DNA from: an uncultured Selenomonadales bacterium
GTDB lineage: Bacteria > Bacillota > Negativicutes > Selenomonadales > Selenomonadaceae
Assembly (NCBI GenBank): GCA_947165295.1
Contig: CAMUZU010000012.1
Coordinates: 1 to 59,052, forward strand
Length of the DNA: 59,052 bases
Reading direction: 5' to 3'
Position 1 is the first letter of the stretch, and every line of letters begins with the position of its first letter. The notes under the pieces were generated by a model that did not search any database, was not told where the DNA came from, and was given only the letters and a program-made list of their open reading frames with translations. Positions 50,227 through 58,978 of this stretch are shown here, in pieces. Made by a program: the position numbers and the translations under genes.

Positions 50227-51839
50227 AAGTTCAAGACATCGCCGTCAACGATCTGCCCTGGAAAATCGAATACAACGCCGAACGTTGCACCATGTGCGGC
50301 AGTTGCGTCGCGTCGTGCACTTTCCGCGCAATCAAGGTTGAAGTTCAGCGAAAGTCCGTCACGCTCTCCGAAGCGAATCAGCCCGTGCCCGTTCACCGTC
50401 AACTTGCCGTGCCCGTAATCAAGCAGGTTGCCGACGTCAACTGCGCGTGTCGAGGTTGCGGTATGTGCGAAAAAGTTTGTCCGAACAACGCGATTCGTGC
50501 CGTGCGAAATGTCGACAACCGCAGAAACTTGCTGTTCAATCGCCCGATTAAACGCGGCGGCCGAACGAACTTGAACGCGCAACGCACGCTCGACAAAATC
50601 ATCGTCGGGCGAATTTCGCAAATGACCGACCCGTCGCTTGATTCGATTCGCCACACGTTCGACATACGTTCGCCGCTGGGACGCGTCCTGTCGCCCAAAG
50701 AATTGCCCGTGCAAACCGACGGCGGCAAACTCGTCATGACGAAAAAAAATCCGCCCGTGCGCTGGATTTACCCGCTGATTTTTTCGGACATGTCAATCGG
50801 CGCGCTGTCAACCCGTGCTTGGGAAGCTGTCGCAATGGCGGCGGCTTACCTGAACGAACGTTGCAACTTGCCCGTGCGAATGAGTTCCGGCGAAGGCGGA
50901 ATGCCCGTCAAACTTTTGGAGTCGGAGTATCTCAAGTACTTCATCATACAAATTGCGTCGGGACATTTCGGCTGGAACCGAATCATCAAAGCAATGCCGC
51001 GCATGAAGGTTGACCCCGCAGGCGTCTTGATAAAAATCGGACAAGGCGCAAAACCCGGCGACGGCGGTTTACTTCAGGCGGAAAAAGTTGCTCCACACGT
51101 GCAGGCAATTCGCGGCGTGCCGAAAGCAACGTTGTCATCTCCGCCGAATCACCAGGGGCTTTACTCAATCGAAGAGTCCGTGCAGAAGATGCACCTGTCG
51201 TTGAACGCGGCGTTCGGCTTCCGTGTGCCCGTCGCCATAAAATGTGCGGCCTCGTCAACGTCGGTGTCGGTGTACAACAACTTACTGCGCGACCCGTACA
51301 AAATTTGCGGCGGATTTTTCATCGACGGAATTCAAGGCGGCACGGGCGCGGCCAACGAAATTTCGCTCGACCACACGGGTCACCCCGTCGTGTCGAAAAT
51401 TCGCGACTGCTACAACGCGGCGGTTGAGCAAGGCTCGCAAGGTCAAATTCCGCTTTACGGCGGCGGCGGTATCGGCTTGACGGGCAACGCGGCGGCGGAC
51501 GCCTTCAAAATGATTTGCCTCGGTGCCAACGGCGTTTTCTGCGGCAAGATTTTGATTCAACTGCTCGGCTGTGTCGGCAACGAAAACGGCCGCTGCAACG
51601 CCTGCAACACGGGCAAATGTCCGACGGGAATTTGTACGCAGAATCCGCGACTCGTCAAGCGGCTCGACGTTGACCGTGGCGCTCAAAGAATTGTCGATTA
51701 CGTGCTTGCCTTCGACTTGGAGTTGCGCAAGTTGATGGCTCCAATCGGCAACAGTTCCCTGCCCGTCGGAAGAAGCGACGCGCTCGTTTCCACCGACAAA
51801 GCCATTGCCGACAAGCTCGGAATTCAATACGTTTGCTGA
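50214..51839 (+). CDS. glutamate synthase, FMN subunit with N-terminal ferredoxin domain
   Basis: 541 residues; GGAGG before the ATG. Two 4Fe-4S motifs at the N-terminus (CTMCGSCVASC about 23-33, and CACRGCGMCEKVC about 78-90). The glutamate synthase TIM barrel follows, with SGEGGMPVKL, KIGQGAKPGDGGLL, SPPNHQGLYSIEE and GTGAANEISLDHTG (FMN and 2-oxoglutarate binding), then the 3Fe-4S type Cys cluster CNACNTGKCPTGIC. It converts 2-oxoglutarate plus channelled ammonia to glutamate. The ferredoxin domain would pass electrons from the flavin subunit. Confidence 0.93.
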   Translation: MEAVKVQDIAVNDLPWKIEYNAERCTMCGSCVASCTFRAIKVEVQRKSVTLSEANQPVPVHRQLAVPVIKQVADVNCACRGCGMCEKVCPNNAIRAVRNVDNRRNLLFNRPIKRGGRTNLNAQRTLDKIIVGRISQMTDPSLDSIRHTFDIRSPLGRVLSPKELPVQTDGGKLVMTKKNPPVRWIYPLIFSDMSIGALSTRAWEAVAMAAAYLNERCNLPVRMSSGEGGMPVKLLESEYLKYFIIQIASGHFGWNRIIKAMPRMKVDPAGVLIKIGQGAKPGDGGLLQAEKVAPHVQAIRGVPKATLSSPPNHQGLYSIEESVQKMHLSLNAAFGFRVPVAIKCAASSTSVSVYNNLLRDPYKICGGFFIDGIQGGTGAANEISLDHTGHPVVSKIRDCYNAAVEQGSQGQIPLYGGGGIGLTGNAAADAFKMICLGANGVFCGKILIQLLGCVGNENGRCNACNTGKCPTGICTQNPRLVKRLDVDRGAQRIVDYVLAFDLELRKLMAPIGNSSLPVGRSDALVSTDKAIADKLGIQYVC

Positions 51840-51851
51840 GCAGGTCAAAAA

Positions 51852-52502
51852 ATGAACACATACAAAATCATCAACGAAAAAAATTGGAGCCGTGCCGCTC
51901 ACTGCGCAGTTTTCAGAAATTGTGTTGAGCCGAACTTTTGCGTGACGTTTGAAGTTGACGTGACAAATTTCCGCAGGAAAGTCAAGGCGCAAAATTTGTC
52001 GTTCACGCTGTCGATGGTGTATGCGGTTTGCAAATGCGGCAACGCGATTGAAAATTTTCGCTACAGATTTGCCGACGGCGCGATTGTGCTGTTCGACAAA
52101 ATCGACACGGCTTTTACTTGGCTCAACGCCGAAACCGAGTTGTTTAAAGTCGTCAACGTGCCGCTGACGGATAACCTTCGCAGTTACGTCGAACTTGCCA
52201 AAGAAACTGCCGACAATCAGGACGAATATTTCACCGCGCCTTTGGGCAACGATGTTTTTCAATGTTCGCCGCTGTCGTGGCTGACATACACGCACATTTC
52301 GCACACCATTTCCGGCAAGAAAGACAATGCAACGCCGCTGTTCGATTGGGGAAAATTTCGCGCCGTCAACGGAAAATTATTGATGCCGCTGTCGGTTCAA
52401 GTTCATCATTCGTTTGTTGACGGCTTGCACGTCGGAAAATTTGCGGACGAACTTCAAACTTACTTGAACGGCTGTGATTTGGGAGATGTTACCACATGTT
52501 GA
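51852..52502 (+). CDS. chloramphenicol acetyltransferase-like (CAT fold) protein
   Basis: 216 residues, the length of a CAT trimer subunit. The catalytic motif is intact, HHSFVDGLHVGKF near residues 180-192 (HHxxxDG), and SFTLSMVYAVCKCGNAI matches the CAT N-terminal region. Known relatives acetylate chloramphenicol with acetyl-CoA, but many homologues have other or unknown substrates, and the location inside the glutamate synthase genes argues for a metabolic substrate. The ribosome site is weak (GAGCAGG); the end overlaps the next start by 7 bp. Confidence 0.85.
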   Translation: MNTYKIINEKNWSRAAHCAVFRNCVEPNFCVTFEVDVTNFRRKVKAQNLSFTLSMVYAVCKCGNAIENFRYRFADGAIVLFDKIDTAFTWLNAETELFKVVNVPLTDNLRSYVELAKETADNQDEYFTAPLGNDVFQCSPLSWLTYTHISHTISGKKDNATPLFDWGKFRAVNGKLLMPLSVQVHHSFVDGLHVGKFADELQTYLNGCDLGDVTTC

Positions 52503-54826
52503 AGATTGACACGATAAAACACAACGAACGCATGTCGACGCAAGACCTGTTGCTTGAAATTGAGGCGGCAGTCAAGGCGGGCGAAACCGAATTCGACATT
52601 GCGGCTTCGGGTCAACACAATATCGGCGGCGCAGTTTGGAATTCGGACGGTCGCACGCTGAAATTTCACGTCACAAACGCCGGTCAACGCGTCGGCTCAA
52701 TGTGTCTGCCCAACACCGAAATTGTCGTTGAAGGCTCCACTTCCGCTGACGTCGGCTGGCTCAATTCGGGCGGCTTGATAACCGTCAAAGGCGACGCGGG
52801 CGACACGGCCGGCCACTGCTCAAGCGGCGGCAAAATTTATATCGGCGGACGCGCAGGCACGCGCACGGGTTCGCTCATGAAACACGACCCGCTTTACGAA
52901 GAGCCGGAACTGTGGATTTTGAAAAACGTCGGAAGTTTTTCGTTCGAGTTCATGGGCGGCGGACGTGCGGTTGTCTGCGGCGTCGACTGCGACGAATTTT
53001 CTTCCGTGCTGGGCGAACGCGCTTGTGTCGGCATGGTCGGCGGCGTCGTTTACGTGCGCGGGAAAATTTCCGATTATCCCGACGACATCTTGTGCCTTGA
53101 ACTTGACGCGCAGGACGTTGCGTTTCTCAAAGGCGGCATGAATCATTTTTTGAACGCGATCGAGAAATCCGAACTCATCGCCGAGCTTAGCGATTGGCGC
53201 GAGTGGAAGAAACTTCGCCCGTTGACTTTCGACGAGAAGAAGCCGCAAGTTCTGCCTGACTTGGCCGACTTCCGCAAAAATGCTTGGATTCGCGGCGGAC
53301 TTTTCAGCGACGTTGCCGAAGACGACTTCAACGTTTTGAACACGGTCAACCGCGGGCTGTATCGGTTGCGCGTGCCGAGCTGGGACAACGCGAAGTTTGC
53401 CGCGCCGTGCCAATTTTTCTGTCCGACGGGCATTCCGACTCAAAAGCGGCTTGCTTTGTTGCGTCAAGGCAAAATCGACGACGCGTTAAAACTTGTGCTG
53501 GAGTACACGCCGTTTCCCGCGTCGGTTTGCGGCACGCTCTGCCCGAATCCTTGCATGGAAGGTTGCACGCGCTCCACGATTGACGAGGCGATTAAAATCG
53601 GCGAACTTGGTCTGCAGTCGGCGAACCTCGAAGTTGCTCCGCCCGAAATTTCAACCGGCAAGCAAGTCGCGATTATCGGCGGCGGCGTCGCGGGATTGTC
53701 GGCTGCCTGGCAACTTGTGCGTCGCGGTCACACGGTCACGGTCTTTGACGACGCGGCTCAAATCGGCGGCAAACTTGCGCAAGTCATTCCGCATTCACGT
53801 CTGCCGCAGGAAATTCTTCAAGCTGAACTTGCCCGCATTGAAAAAATCGGCGTCAAGTTCGTGACGAATTGCAAAGTCGACGCGGCGAAGTTCAATCAAC
53901 TCTGCGACGAAAGCGACGCGGTGTTAATCGCTGTCGGCGGCCACAAAGCGCGTTACTTCCCGTGGGACGGCGCGGAACTTTTAACTTTCGGCGTCGAGTT
54001 TCTCAAGTCGATCAATCGCGGCGAAACTCCGCACGTCGGCAAAAACGTCGTGGTTATCGGCGGCGGCAATTCCGGCATGGACGTTGCCACTTCCGCTTAC
54101 GAACAGGGCGCGGAAAATGTCGTTGTCGTCGACGTGGTTAAGCCGGCCGCGTTCGCGAAGGAAATTCGTCGGCTTGAAAATTTCGGCGGGCGAATCGTTT
54201 GGCCGTTCGTGACAAAAAAAATCACCGCCGACGGAATTTTTTCCGACGACGGCAGATTTATTGCGGCCGACCAAGTTATCGTGTCGATTGGCGAAGCTCC
54301 CGTGCTTGACTTCCTGCCCGACGGTGTCAAAAAATTTCGTGACACGTGGCTCATTGCCGACGGTGAACGAAAAATTTTGCCGAAAGTTTTCGCGGCGGGC
54401 GACGTTATCAAACCCGGCAGGTTGACTGACGCTATCGGCGACGCAAGGTTGACCGCGCTTATGATTGACCAATTTCTTCGCGGCGAAAAAATTTCTCCGT
54501 TGCCGAAGAAAGCAATTGTTCCGCCCGCGAGCCTGTCAAAAAAATTTTTCGAGAAATGTCATCATTGCGAGTTGCCCGACCCGTTGCATGAGCATTTGCG
54601 TTGCGTAAGTTGCGGCACGTGTCGCGACTGCAAGATGTGTTTGAATTCGTGTCCCGAAAAGGCGATTGACCGCATTGAACTTGACGACGGCTCATGGCAA
54701 TACGTTTCCGACGCGTCGAAGTGCATCGGCTGCGGAATTTGCGCGGGCGTGTGTCCGTGCGGCGTGTGGACTCTCAAAGACAATCCCGACGAAATTCACA
54801 TGTACAGGCTCTACGACGCCGTTTGA
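52496..54826 (+). CDS. glutamate synthase GXGXG domain fused to FAD/NAD oxidoreductase and ferredoxin
   Basis: 776 residues. Residues 1-240: GXGXG beta-helix domain that is normally the C-terminus of GltB (repeats of GGLITVKGDAGD, GGKIYIGGRAG). About 300-370: GltD-type 4Fe-4S region (CQFFCPTG, CGTLCPNPCMEGC). FAD site IIGGGVAGLSAAW near 391, NAD(P)H site VIGGGNSGMDVA near 519, ATGD-like FAAGDVIKPGRLTDAI. C-terminus: two further ferredoxin clusters (CVSCGTCRDCKMCLNSC, CIGCGICAGVC). It links NAD(P)H oxidation to the FMN subunit. The fusion joins parts of GltB and GltD. Confidence 0.93.
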   Translation: MLKIDTIKHNERMSTQDLLLEIEAAVKAGETEFDIAASGQHNIGGAVWNSDGRTLKFHVTNAGQRVGSMCLPNTEIVVEGSTSADVGWLNSGGLITVKGDAGDTAGHCSSGGKIYIGGRAGTRTGSLMKHDPLYEEPELWILKNVGSFSFEFMGGGRAVVCGVDCDEFSSVLGERACVGMVGGVVYVRGKISDYPDDILCLELDAQDVAFLKGGMNHFLNAIEKSELIAELSDWREWKKLRPLTFDEKKPQVLPDLADFRKNAWIRGGLFSDVAEDDFNVLNTVNRGLYRLRVPSWDNAKFAAPCQFFCPTGIPTQKRLALLRQGKIDDALKLVLEYTPFPASVCGTLCPNPCMEGCTRSTIDEAIKIGELGLQSANLEVAPPEISTGKQVAIIGGGVAGLSAAWQLVRRGHTVTVFDDAAQIGGKLAQVIPHSRLPQEILQAELARIEKIGVKFVTNCKVDAAKFNQLCDESDAVLIAVGGHKARYFPWDGAELLTFGVEFLKSINRGETPHVGKNVVVIGGGNSGMDVATSAYEQGAENVVVVDVVKPAAFAKEIRRLENFGGRIVWPFVTKKITADGIFSDDGRFIAADQVIVSIGEAPVLDFLPDGVKKFRDTWLIADGERKILPKVFAAGDVIKPGRLTDAIGDARLTALMIDQFLRGEKISPLPKKAIVPPASLSKKFFEKCHHCELPDPLHEHLRCVSCGTCRDCKMCLNSCPEKAIDRIELDDGSWQYVSDASKCIGCGICAGVCPCGVWTLKDNPDEIHMYRLYDAV

Positions 54827-54866
54827 CACGCAAAAAAAAATCGGCTTAACCGAAGATGTTCAGTTT

Positions 54867-54942
<76 letters not shown>

Positions 54943-54952
54943 AACGCGTGTG

Positions 54953-54981
54953 ATTATAAACCTGCGCGTTTGCAAAGTCAA
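54953..54981 (-). promoter_or_regulatory. promoter of tRNA-Ala
   Basis: On the minus strand TTGACT (54976-54981), 17-bp spacer, TATAAT (54953-54958). It lies directly upstream of the tRNA. Confidence 0.8.
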
Positions 54982-54983
54982 GC

Positions 54984-55020
54984 AAAAAAATTACCGCCCG
55001 AAGTTTCGAGCGGGTAATTT
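54984..55020 (-). terminator. terminator of the DUF362 gene
   Basis: ATTACCCGCTCGAA/TCGGGCGGTAAT stem followed on the minus strand by seven T. It overlaps the first copy of the repeat at 55006. Confidence 0.75.
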
Positions 55021-55124
55021 GTCGGCGGATTCGATTCGTGACGTCCGCAAATGGTTCGTCGGCTTGAACGTCGCGGCTTTTCGAGCAGGTGACTTGTCGG
55101 CGGATTCGATTCGTGACGTTCGCA
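55006..55124. repeat. 44-bp direct repeat, period 75 bp
   Basis: 55006-55049 and 55081-55124 share TTGTCGGCGGATTCGATTCG and flanks, with a few mismatches in the first third. The region 54943-55192 contains no gene. Confidence 0.8.
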
Positions 55125-55192
55125 CAAAGTCAAAAAAAATTGCGTCACTCGAAACGTCCGAGCGGCGCAAAAATTTTTTTGCAGGTAAAAGT

Positions 55193-56131
55193 TTATTCGA
55201 CTTCGATCAGTTCGTACTGCGGGTTGCCCATGCCTTTTTCCGCCATTGCAGAAAGTTGACGCAAGCCGTGACGCGATTCGATGCGTTCTTTCATGTCGTG
55301 GCTGTCGGCGGCGGCGTAAATCATGTCCGCGCAGGCCTGGTCGACGGCTAAAATGTCCGTAGAAACCGCAATGCCGATGTCTTTCATTGTCGGTTCAGCG
55401 GCGGTGACGCCCGCACAGTCACAGTCGACGCTGATTCGACGCATGACGTTCAAAAAGACGATATGCTTGCCGAAGTGGTCACAAGTCGCCTTCGCGCTGT
55501 CCGCCATAAGTTCCATGAAATATTCTTTGTCCGGCCATTCGAGGAAATTTTCGGGCACGTTGTCGGGGTCGACGCCGTGAACTTGCGCCTTGCCGAGATG
55601 TCCCGACGCGTTGCCGATACCGATATTTTTCATTGAGCCGCCGAAACCGCCCATTGCGTGACCTTTAAAATGCGTCAACACAATCAGCGAATCGTAGTCG
55701 GCAAGGTGTGCGCCCATTGCAACTTCCTTGAGGTGGAAGCCGTTTTTCACGGGGAAGTTGACGGTTTTGTCGCCTTCGTCCATGATGTCGACGGGGCAGA
55801 AAGTCCAGCCGTTGACCTTGAGCGTTTCGCGGTGGCCTTCGTCGGTGTAGCGATCGCCTTCGTAAAGCGTGTTGCATTCGACGATTGCCGAATTGGGAAC
55901 TTGCGCCTGAAACTCTTTGACAATGTCACGCGGCAAAATGTTGGGACCGTGTTTTTCGCCCGTGTGAAGTTTGATTGCGACTTTACCGTAAATGTTTTCG
56001 TTGATGAGCTTGTACAGCTTGATGAGATGCGCCGCGTCGATTGTCTTTGTGAAGTAAACTTTTGCCGCCGTGCCCGAATAATTTTCGCCAGTGACGTTTT
56101 TCGAGCCGACGACGGGAGCTTGTTTTGCCAT
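55193..56131 (-). CDS. DUF362-domain protein, possible Fe-S protein
   Basis: 312 residues from the ATG at 56131 after GAGGAGG. The DUF362 core includes VAIKLHTGEKHGPNILP, LTHFKGHAMGGFGGSMKNIGIG and VSTDILAVDQACADMIY. Cysteines at CDCAGVTAAEP and elsewhere could hold a cluster, but there is no full ferredoxin motif. Related proteins are common in anaerobes and function is not established. A single-gene unit; the frame upstream of the ATG is non-coding. Confidence 0.85.
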   Translation of the reverse strand: MAKQAPVVGSKNVTGENYSGTAAKVYFTKTIDAAHLIKLYKLINENIYGKVAIKLHTGEKHGPNILPRDIVKEFQAQVPNSAIVECNTLYEGDRYTDEGHRETLKVNGWTFCPVDIMDEGDKTVNFPVKNGFHLKEVAMGAHLADYDSLIVLTHFKGHAMGGFGGSMKNIGIGNASGHLGKAQVHGVDPDNVPENFLEWPDKEYFMELMADSAKATCDHFGKHIVFLNVMRRISVDCDCAGVTAAEPTMKDIGIAVSTDILAVDQACADMIYAAADSHDMKERIESRHGLRQLSAMAEKGMGNPQYELIEVE

Positions 56132-56227
56132 TGAAGTTGTCCTCCTCGTTCGTAAATTAACCCCGCGCAGGGGATTTGTCGCCTTGATAATATGCCTTCG
56201 AGTCAACTTAAGTCAAGCCGCGTTTAT

Positions 56228-56244
56228 CTACTTTTCTTTTGGCG
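56228..56244 (-). repeat. truncated half-hairpin of the triple-hairpin family
   Basis: CTACTTTTCTTTTGGCG matches the first arm of the stem seen in copies e and g but has no partner arm. Copy i begins 7 bp further on, which suggests that one element inserted into or replaced an older one. Confidence 0.6.
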
Positions 56245-56250
56245 TGTTGT

Positions 56251-56353
56251 GTTACTTTCTTTCGGCGCGAAAGAAAGTAACCAAAGAAAGCAGCCCGACG
56301 GACTCCGCGTCACGCGTCGTACGTCGGGCGCGGCCGTCATCCATGACGGCCGG
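56251..56353 (-). repeat. triple-hairpin element, copy i (inverted)
   Basis: GTTACTTTCTTTCG/CGAAAGAAAGTAAC, a middle hairpin with diverged arms (CCCGACG...CGTCGGG), then the GTCATCCATGAC palindrome. Confidence 0.82.
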
Positions 56354-56373
56354 TGTTACCGTTGCTGTTGCCG

Positions 56374-56407
56374 AAAAAAAATCCCCGCCCGAACGTGCGA
56401 GCAGGGT
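56374..56407 (-). terminator. terminator of the ribosomal protein operon
   Basis: On the minus strand CCCTGCTCG/CGGGCGGGG (9 pairs with wobbles, 56383-56407), then A and eight T. It follows rplL. Confidence 0.82.
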
Positions 56408-56429
56408 GTATAAGAATTCATACGCTTGC

Positions 56430-56804
56430 TTATTTGATTTCGACGGTCGCGCCGACTTCTTCGAGTTTGGCTTTGAGAGCTTCGGCGTCGGCTTTGGAAA
56501 TTTTTTCTTTGACGGGAGCGGGAGCGCCGTCGACGAGAGCTTTCGCTTCTTTGAGGCCGAGACCCGTGGCTTCGCGGACAGCTTTGATGACTTTGATTTT
56601 TTCCTGACCGACGCTGGCGAGCACGACGTCGAATTCAGTTTTTTCTTCTTCAGCTTCAGCCGCCGCACCTGCAGGAGCCGCCGCCGCAACAGCAACGGGA
56701 GCCGCCGCGCTGACACCGAATTTTTCTTCCATAGCCTTGACGAGTTCGCTGAGTTCGAGAACCGTCATGCTTTCAATCGCTTGCATAATTTCTTCTTTAG
56801 TCAT
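56430..56804 (-). CDS. rplL: 50S ribosomal protein L7/L12
   Basis: 124 residues. N-terminal dimerisation domain ([20 protein letters not shown]), Ala/Glu hinge (about 35-55), and C-terminal factor-binding domain with [20 protein letters not shown]. It forms the flexible stalk that recruits translation GTPases. Standard position after rplJ (34-bp gap, AGGT site). Confidence 0.97.
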   Translation of the reverse strand: MTKEEIMQAIESMTVLELSELVKAMEEKFGVSAAAPVAVAAAAPAGAAAEAEEEKTEFDVVLASVGQEKIKVIKAVREATGLGLKEAKALVDGAPAPVKEKISKADAEALKAKLEEVGATVEIK

Positions 56805-56838
56805 TGTGTTTAACCTCCAAGTTCAAACTTCACGCGGA

Positions 56839-57396
56839 TTAAGCCGCTTCTTTTTCTTTCTTTTCGCGAATCGCATCGACGACGCCGACGAAATTGCGAA
56901 TGACAGCCGACAACACGCCGACGCAGTTTGCAATCGGAGCGTTCATGCTGCCCAAAAGTTTGGCAACGAGTTCTTCGCGGCTCGGCAAATTCGCCAGAGC
57001 TTTGACGCCTTTGCTGTCAATAACTTTGCCTTCGACCATGCCGACTTTAATCGTCAAAATGCCTTTGTCTTCGAGTTTGTTTTTCTTCATGAAGTCGCAG
57101 ATAATTTTGGCGGGAGCGACGGCGTCTTCGGTCGAAAAAGCCATTGCGGTTGTGCCTTCGAGATGCGCGTCAAGACCTTCGATGCCCGCCGCTTTCGCCG
57201 CGATACGGAGCATTGTGTTCTTGACGACTTTGTATTTGACACCCGCCGCACGAAGTTCGCGACGGAGTTGCGTGTCGGTGGCAACGTTGAGAGCGTTGTA
57301 ACTTGTCAAAACGACGCCTTTTGAAGTCGTGAGCCAACCTTGAATTTCGGCGACGACGGCTTCTTTCTTGGGCGTCACCTTGCTTGTAACTGCCAT
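56839..57396 (-). CDS. rplJ: 50S ribosomal protein L10
   Basis: 185 residues with a charged C-terminal tail (REKKEKEAA). It anchors L7/L12 dimers to the stalk base and usually represses its own operon by binding its leader. GGGAGGTG precedes the ATG. It is separated from rplA by 237 bp that hold a leader hairpin and a repeat element. Confidence 0.96.
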   Translation of the reverse strand: MAVTSKVTPKKEAVVAEIQGWLTTSKGVVLTSYNALNVATDTQLRRELRAAGVKYKVVKNTMLRIAAKAAGIEGLDAHLEGTTAMAFSTEDAVAPAKIICDFMKKNKLEDKGILTIKVGMVEGKVIDSKGVKALANLPSREELVAKLLGSMNAPIANCVGVLSAVIRNFVGVVDAIREKKEKEAA

Positions 57397-57423
57397 TAAA
57401 ATTTCACCTCCCTGAGCGAAATG

Positions 57424-57452
57424 AAAAATCCTTCGACCACGCAGACCGAAGG
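57424..57452 (-). promoter_or_regulatory. attenuator-like hairpin in the rplJ leader
   Basis: On the minus strand CCTTCG/CGAAGG (57430-57452) is followed by ATTTTTC about 25 bases before the rplJ ribosome site. Upstream leader sequence (to about 57515) can form alternative pairings. L10 autoregulation by such leaders is known in other bacteria; the match here is positional and structural only. Confidence 0.45.
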
Positions 57453-57526
57453 AAATTTTAACGGTAAAGTTTCTTCGACCTGAGCAAGTGCTTTAATCGG
57501 CGCGCCGAACTTGCTTTCTGTGGTCA

Positions 57527-57564
57527 GCACTTTTAAAAAGTGCCCAAACAGTTGTCGCGATTTA
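57527..57564 (+). repeat. 17-bp palindrome family, copy D
   Basis: GCACTTTT-A-AAAAGTGC (57527-57543) then CCAAACAGTTGTCGCGA, the same tail as copy C at 19347. It lies inside the ribosomal operon between rplA and rplJ. Confidence 0.75.
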
Positions 57565-57633
57565 ACGTTGCGAAAGTTTCAGCTTGTTCGCCGCGTTCCA
57601 GCGTGACAAAAATTTTTGCGATTTTGATTGCGA

Positions 57634-58314
57634 TTAAATCTGAATCGGGACGCCGGGACCCATTGTCGCCGCCAAATTGATTGAGCGGATGTATTGCCCC
57701 TTCGCCGCCGCAGGTTTGACGCGAATCAGCGTGTCAAGCAACGTTTGATAGTTTTCGCGGAGTTTGACGTCCTCGAAAGATTTTTTGCCGATCGGGCAGT
57801 GGACGTTGCCCTGCTTGTCCGTGCGGTACTCGACTTTACCTGCCTTCTGTTCGGCGATTGCTTTGGCAATGTCGGTGGTGACGGTGCCGAGTTTCGGGTT
57901 GGGCATGAGTCCGCGGGGACCCAACAGTTTACCGAGACGACCGATGATGCGCATCATGTCGGGCGTGGCGACTGCGACGTCGAAGTCAAACCAGCCGCCT
58001 TGAATCTTGGCAACCAAATCGTCCGAGCCGACATAATCTGCGCCGGCGGCTTCGGCTTCCTGAGCTTTTTCGCCCGCAACGAAAGCCAAAACTTTTTTCG
58101 TCTTGCCAATGCCGTGCGGCAGGACAATCGCGCCGCGAACCTGTTGGTCGGCATATTTCGGGTCAACGCCGAGGCGAACATGCATTTCGATTGTTTCGTC
58201 GAACTTCGCCGTGGCGGTTTTCTTCACGAGTTCAACTGCTTCGTCGGCGGAATAAAATTTGCCGTCTTCGACGAGAGCCTGAGCTTCGCGGAAACGTTTG
58301 CTTTGCTTTGCCAT
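57634..58314 (-). CDS. rplA: 50S ribosomal protein L1
   Basis: 226 residues, normal length. Contains [15 protein letters not shown] and MGPGVPIQI at the C-terminus. It binds 23S rRNA at the E-site stalk and often regulates the L11-L1 mRNA. GAGGAGG lies before the ATG. Confidence 0.97.
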   Translation of the reverse strand: MAKQSKRFREAQALVEDGKFYSADEAVELVKKTATAKFDETIEMHVRLGVDPKYADQQVRGAIVLPHGIGKTKKVLAFVAGEKAQEAEAAGADYVGSDDLVAKIQGGWFDFDVAVATPDMMRIIGRLGKLLGPRGLMPNPKLGTVTTDIAKAIAEQKAGKVEYRTDKQGNVHCPIGKKSFEDVKLRENYQTLLDTLIRVKPAAAKGQYIRSINLAATMGPGVPIQI

Positions 58315-58365
58315 TAAAAATTTCCTCCTCGCGGTGCAAGCGATAAAATCTCCCGCGTTGAAAAA

Positions 58366-58791
58366 TTACGCAACAATTTCAATGCCCATGCTGCGTGCCG
58401 TGCCTTCAATCATGCGCGTTGCCGCCTCGACATCAGCCGCGTTAAGATCTTTCATCTTAAGTTCGGCAATTTCGCGAGCTTTGGCGCGGGGCAGTTTGGC
58501 GACTTTGTTCTTGTTCGGCTCACCCGAAGCTTTTTCGATACCCGCCGCTTTTTTGAGCAGAATCGCTGCGGGCGGAGTTTTGGTGATGAACGTGAACGAG
58601 CGGTCTTCGTAAACGGAAATCTCGACGGGGATAATCAAACCCGCCTGAGACGCCGTGCGGTCGTTGAACTCCTTGACGAACGCCATAATGTTGACGCCTG
58701 CTTGACCGAGCGCGGGGCCGACGGGCGGCGCGGGCGTGGCTTTGCCGGCGGGAACCTGCAGTTTGACGACCTTGGTGACTTTCTTTGCCAT
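58366..58791 (-). CDS. rplK: 50S ribosomal protein L11
   Basis: 141 residues from the ATG at 58791 ([20 protein letters not shown]) after AAAGGAGG. N-terminal domain [17 protein letters not shown] and C-terminal rRNA-binding helix region. Part of the GTPase centre. An imperfect stem-loop (about 58817-58859) and triple-hairpin element j lie in its leader, between nusG and rplK. Confidence 0.97.
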   Translation of the reverse strand: MAKKVTKVVKLQVPAGKATPAPPVGPALGQAGVNIMAFVKEFNDRTASQAGLIIPVEISVYEDRSFTFITKTPPAAILLKKAAGIEKASGEPNKNKVAKLPRAKAREIAELKMKDLNAADVEAATRMIEGTARSMGIEIVA

Positions 58792-58859
58792 GAAAACACC
58801 TCCTTTCGGTGTGCTATCACAACGCGACGTTACAGCGGTTGACAAAACCGTCACGTTGT

Positions 58860-58965
58860 CCGGCCGTCACGGATGACGGCCGCTCCGCCTGCGCGTGATA
58901 CAGGATGTATCACAGCAGGCGCGGCTTTCTTTGGTTACTTTCTTTCGCCGCCGAAAGAAAGTAAC
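58860..58965 (+). repeat. triple-hairpin element, copy j
   Basis: GTCACGGATGAC palindrome inside GGCC arms, GATAC/GTATC with loop AGGAT, and GTTACTTTCTTTCG/CGAAAGAAAGTAAC. It is inserted between nusG and rplK, which are usually adjacent in one operon. Confidence 0.9.
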
Positions 58966-58978
58966 ATGAATACATGCG

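Noticed and set aside
49126-54826. Split glutamate synthase as a broken gltB
   Set aside because: Each part has its own start and ribosome site and complete domains; separately encoded subunits are known in archaea and anaerobic Firmicutes.
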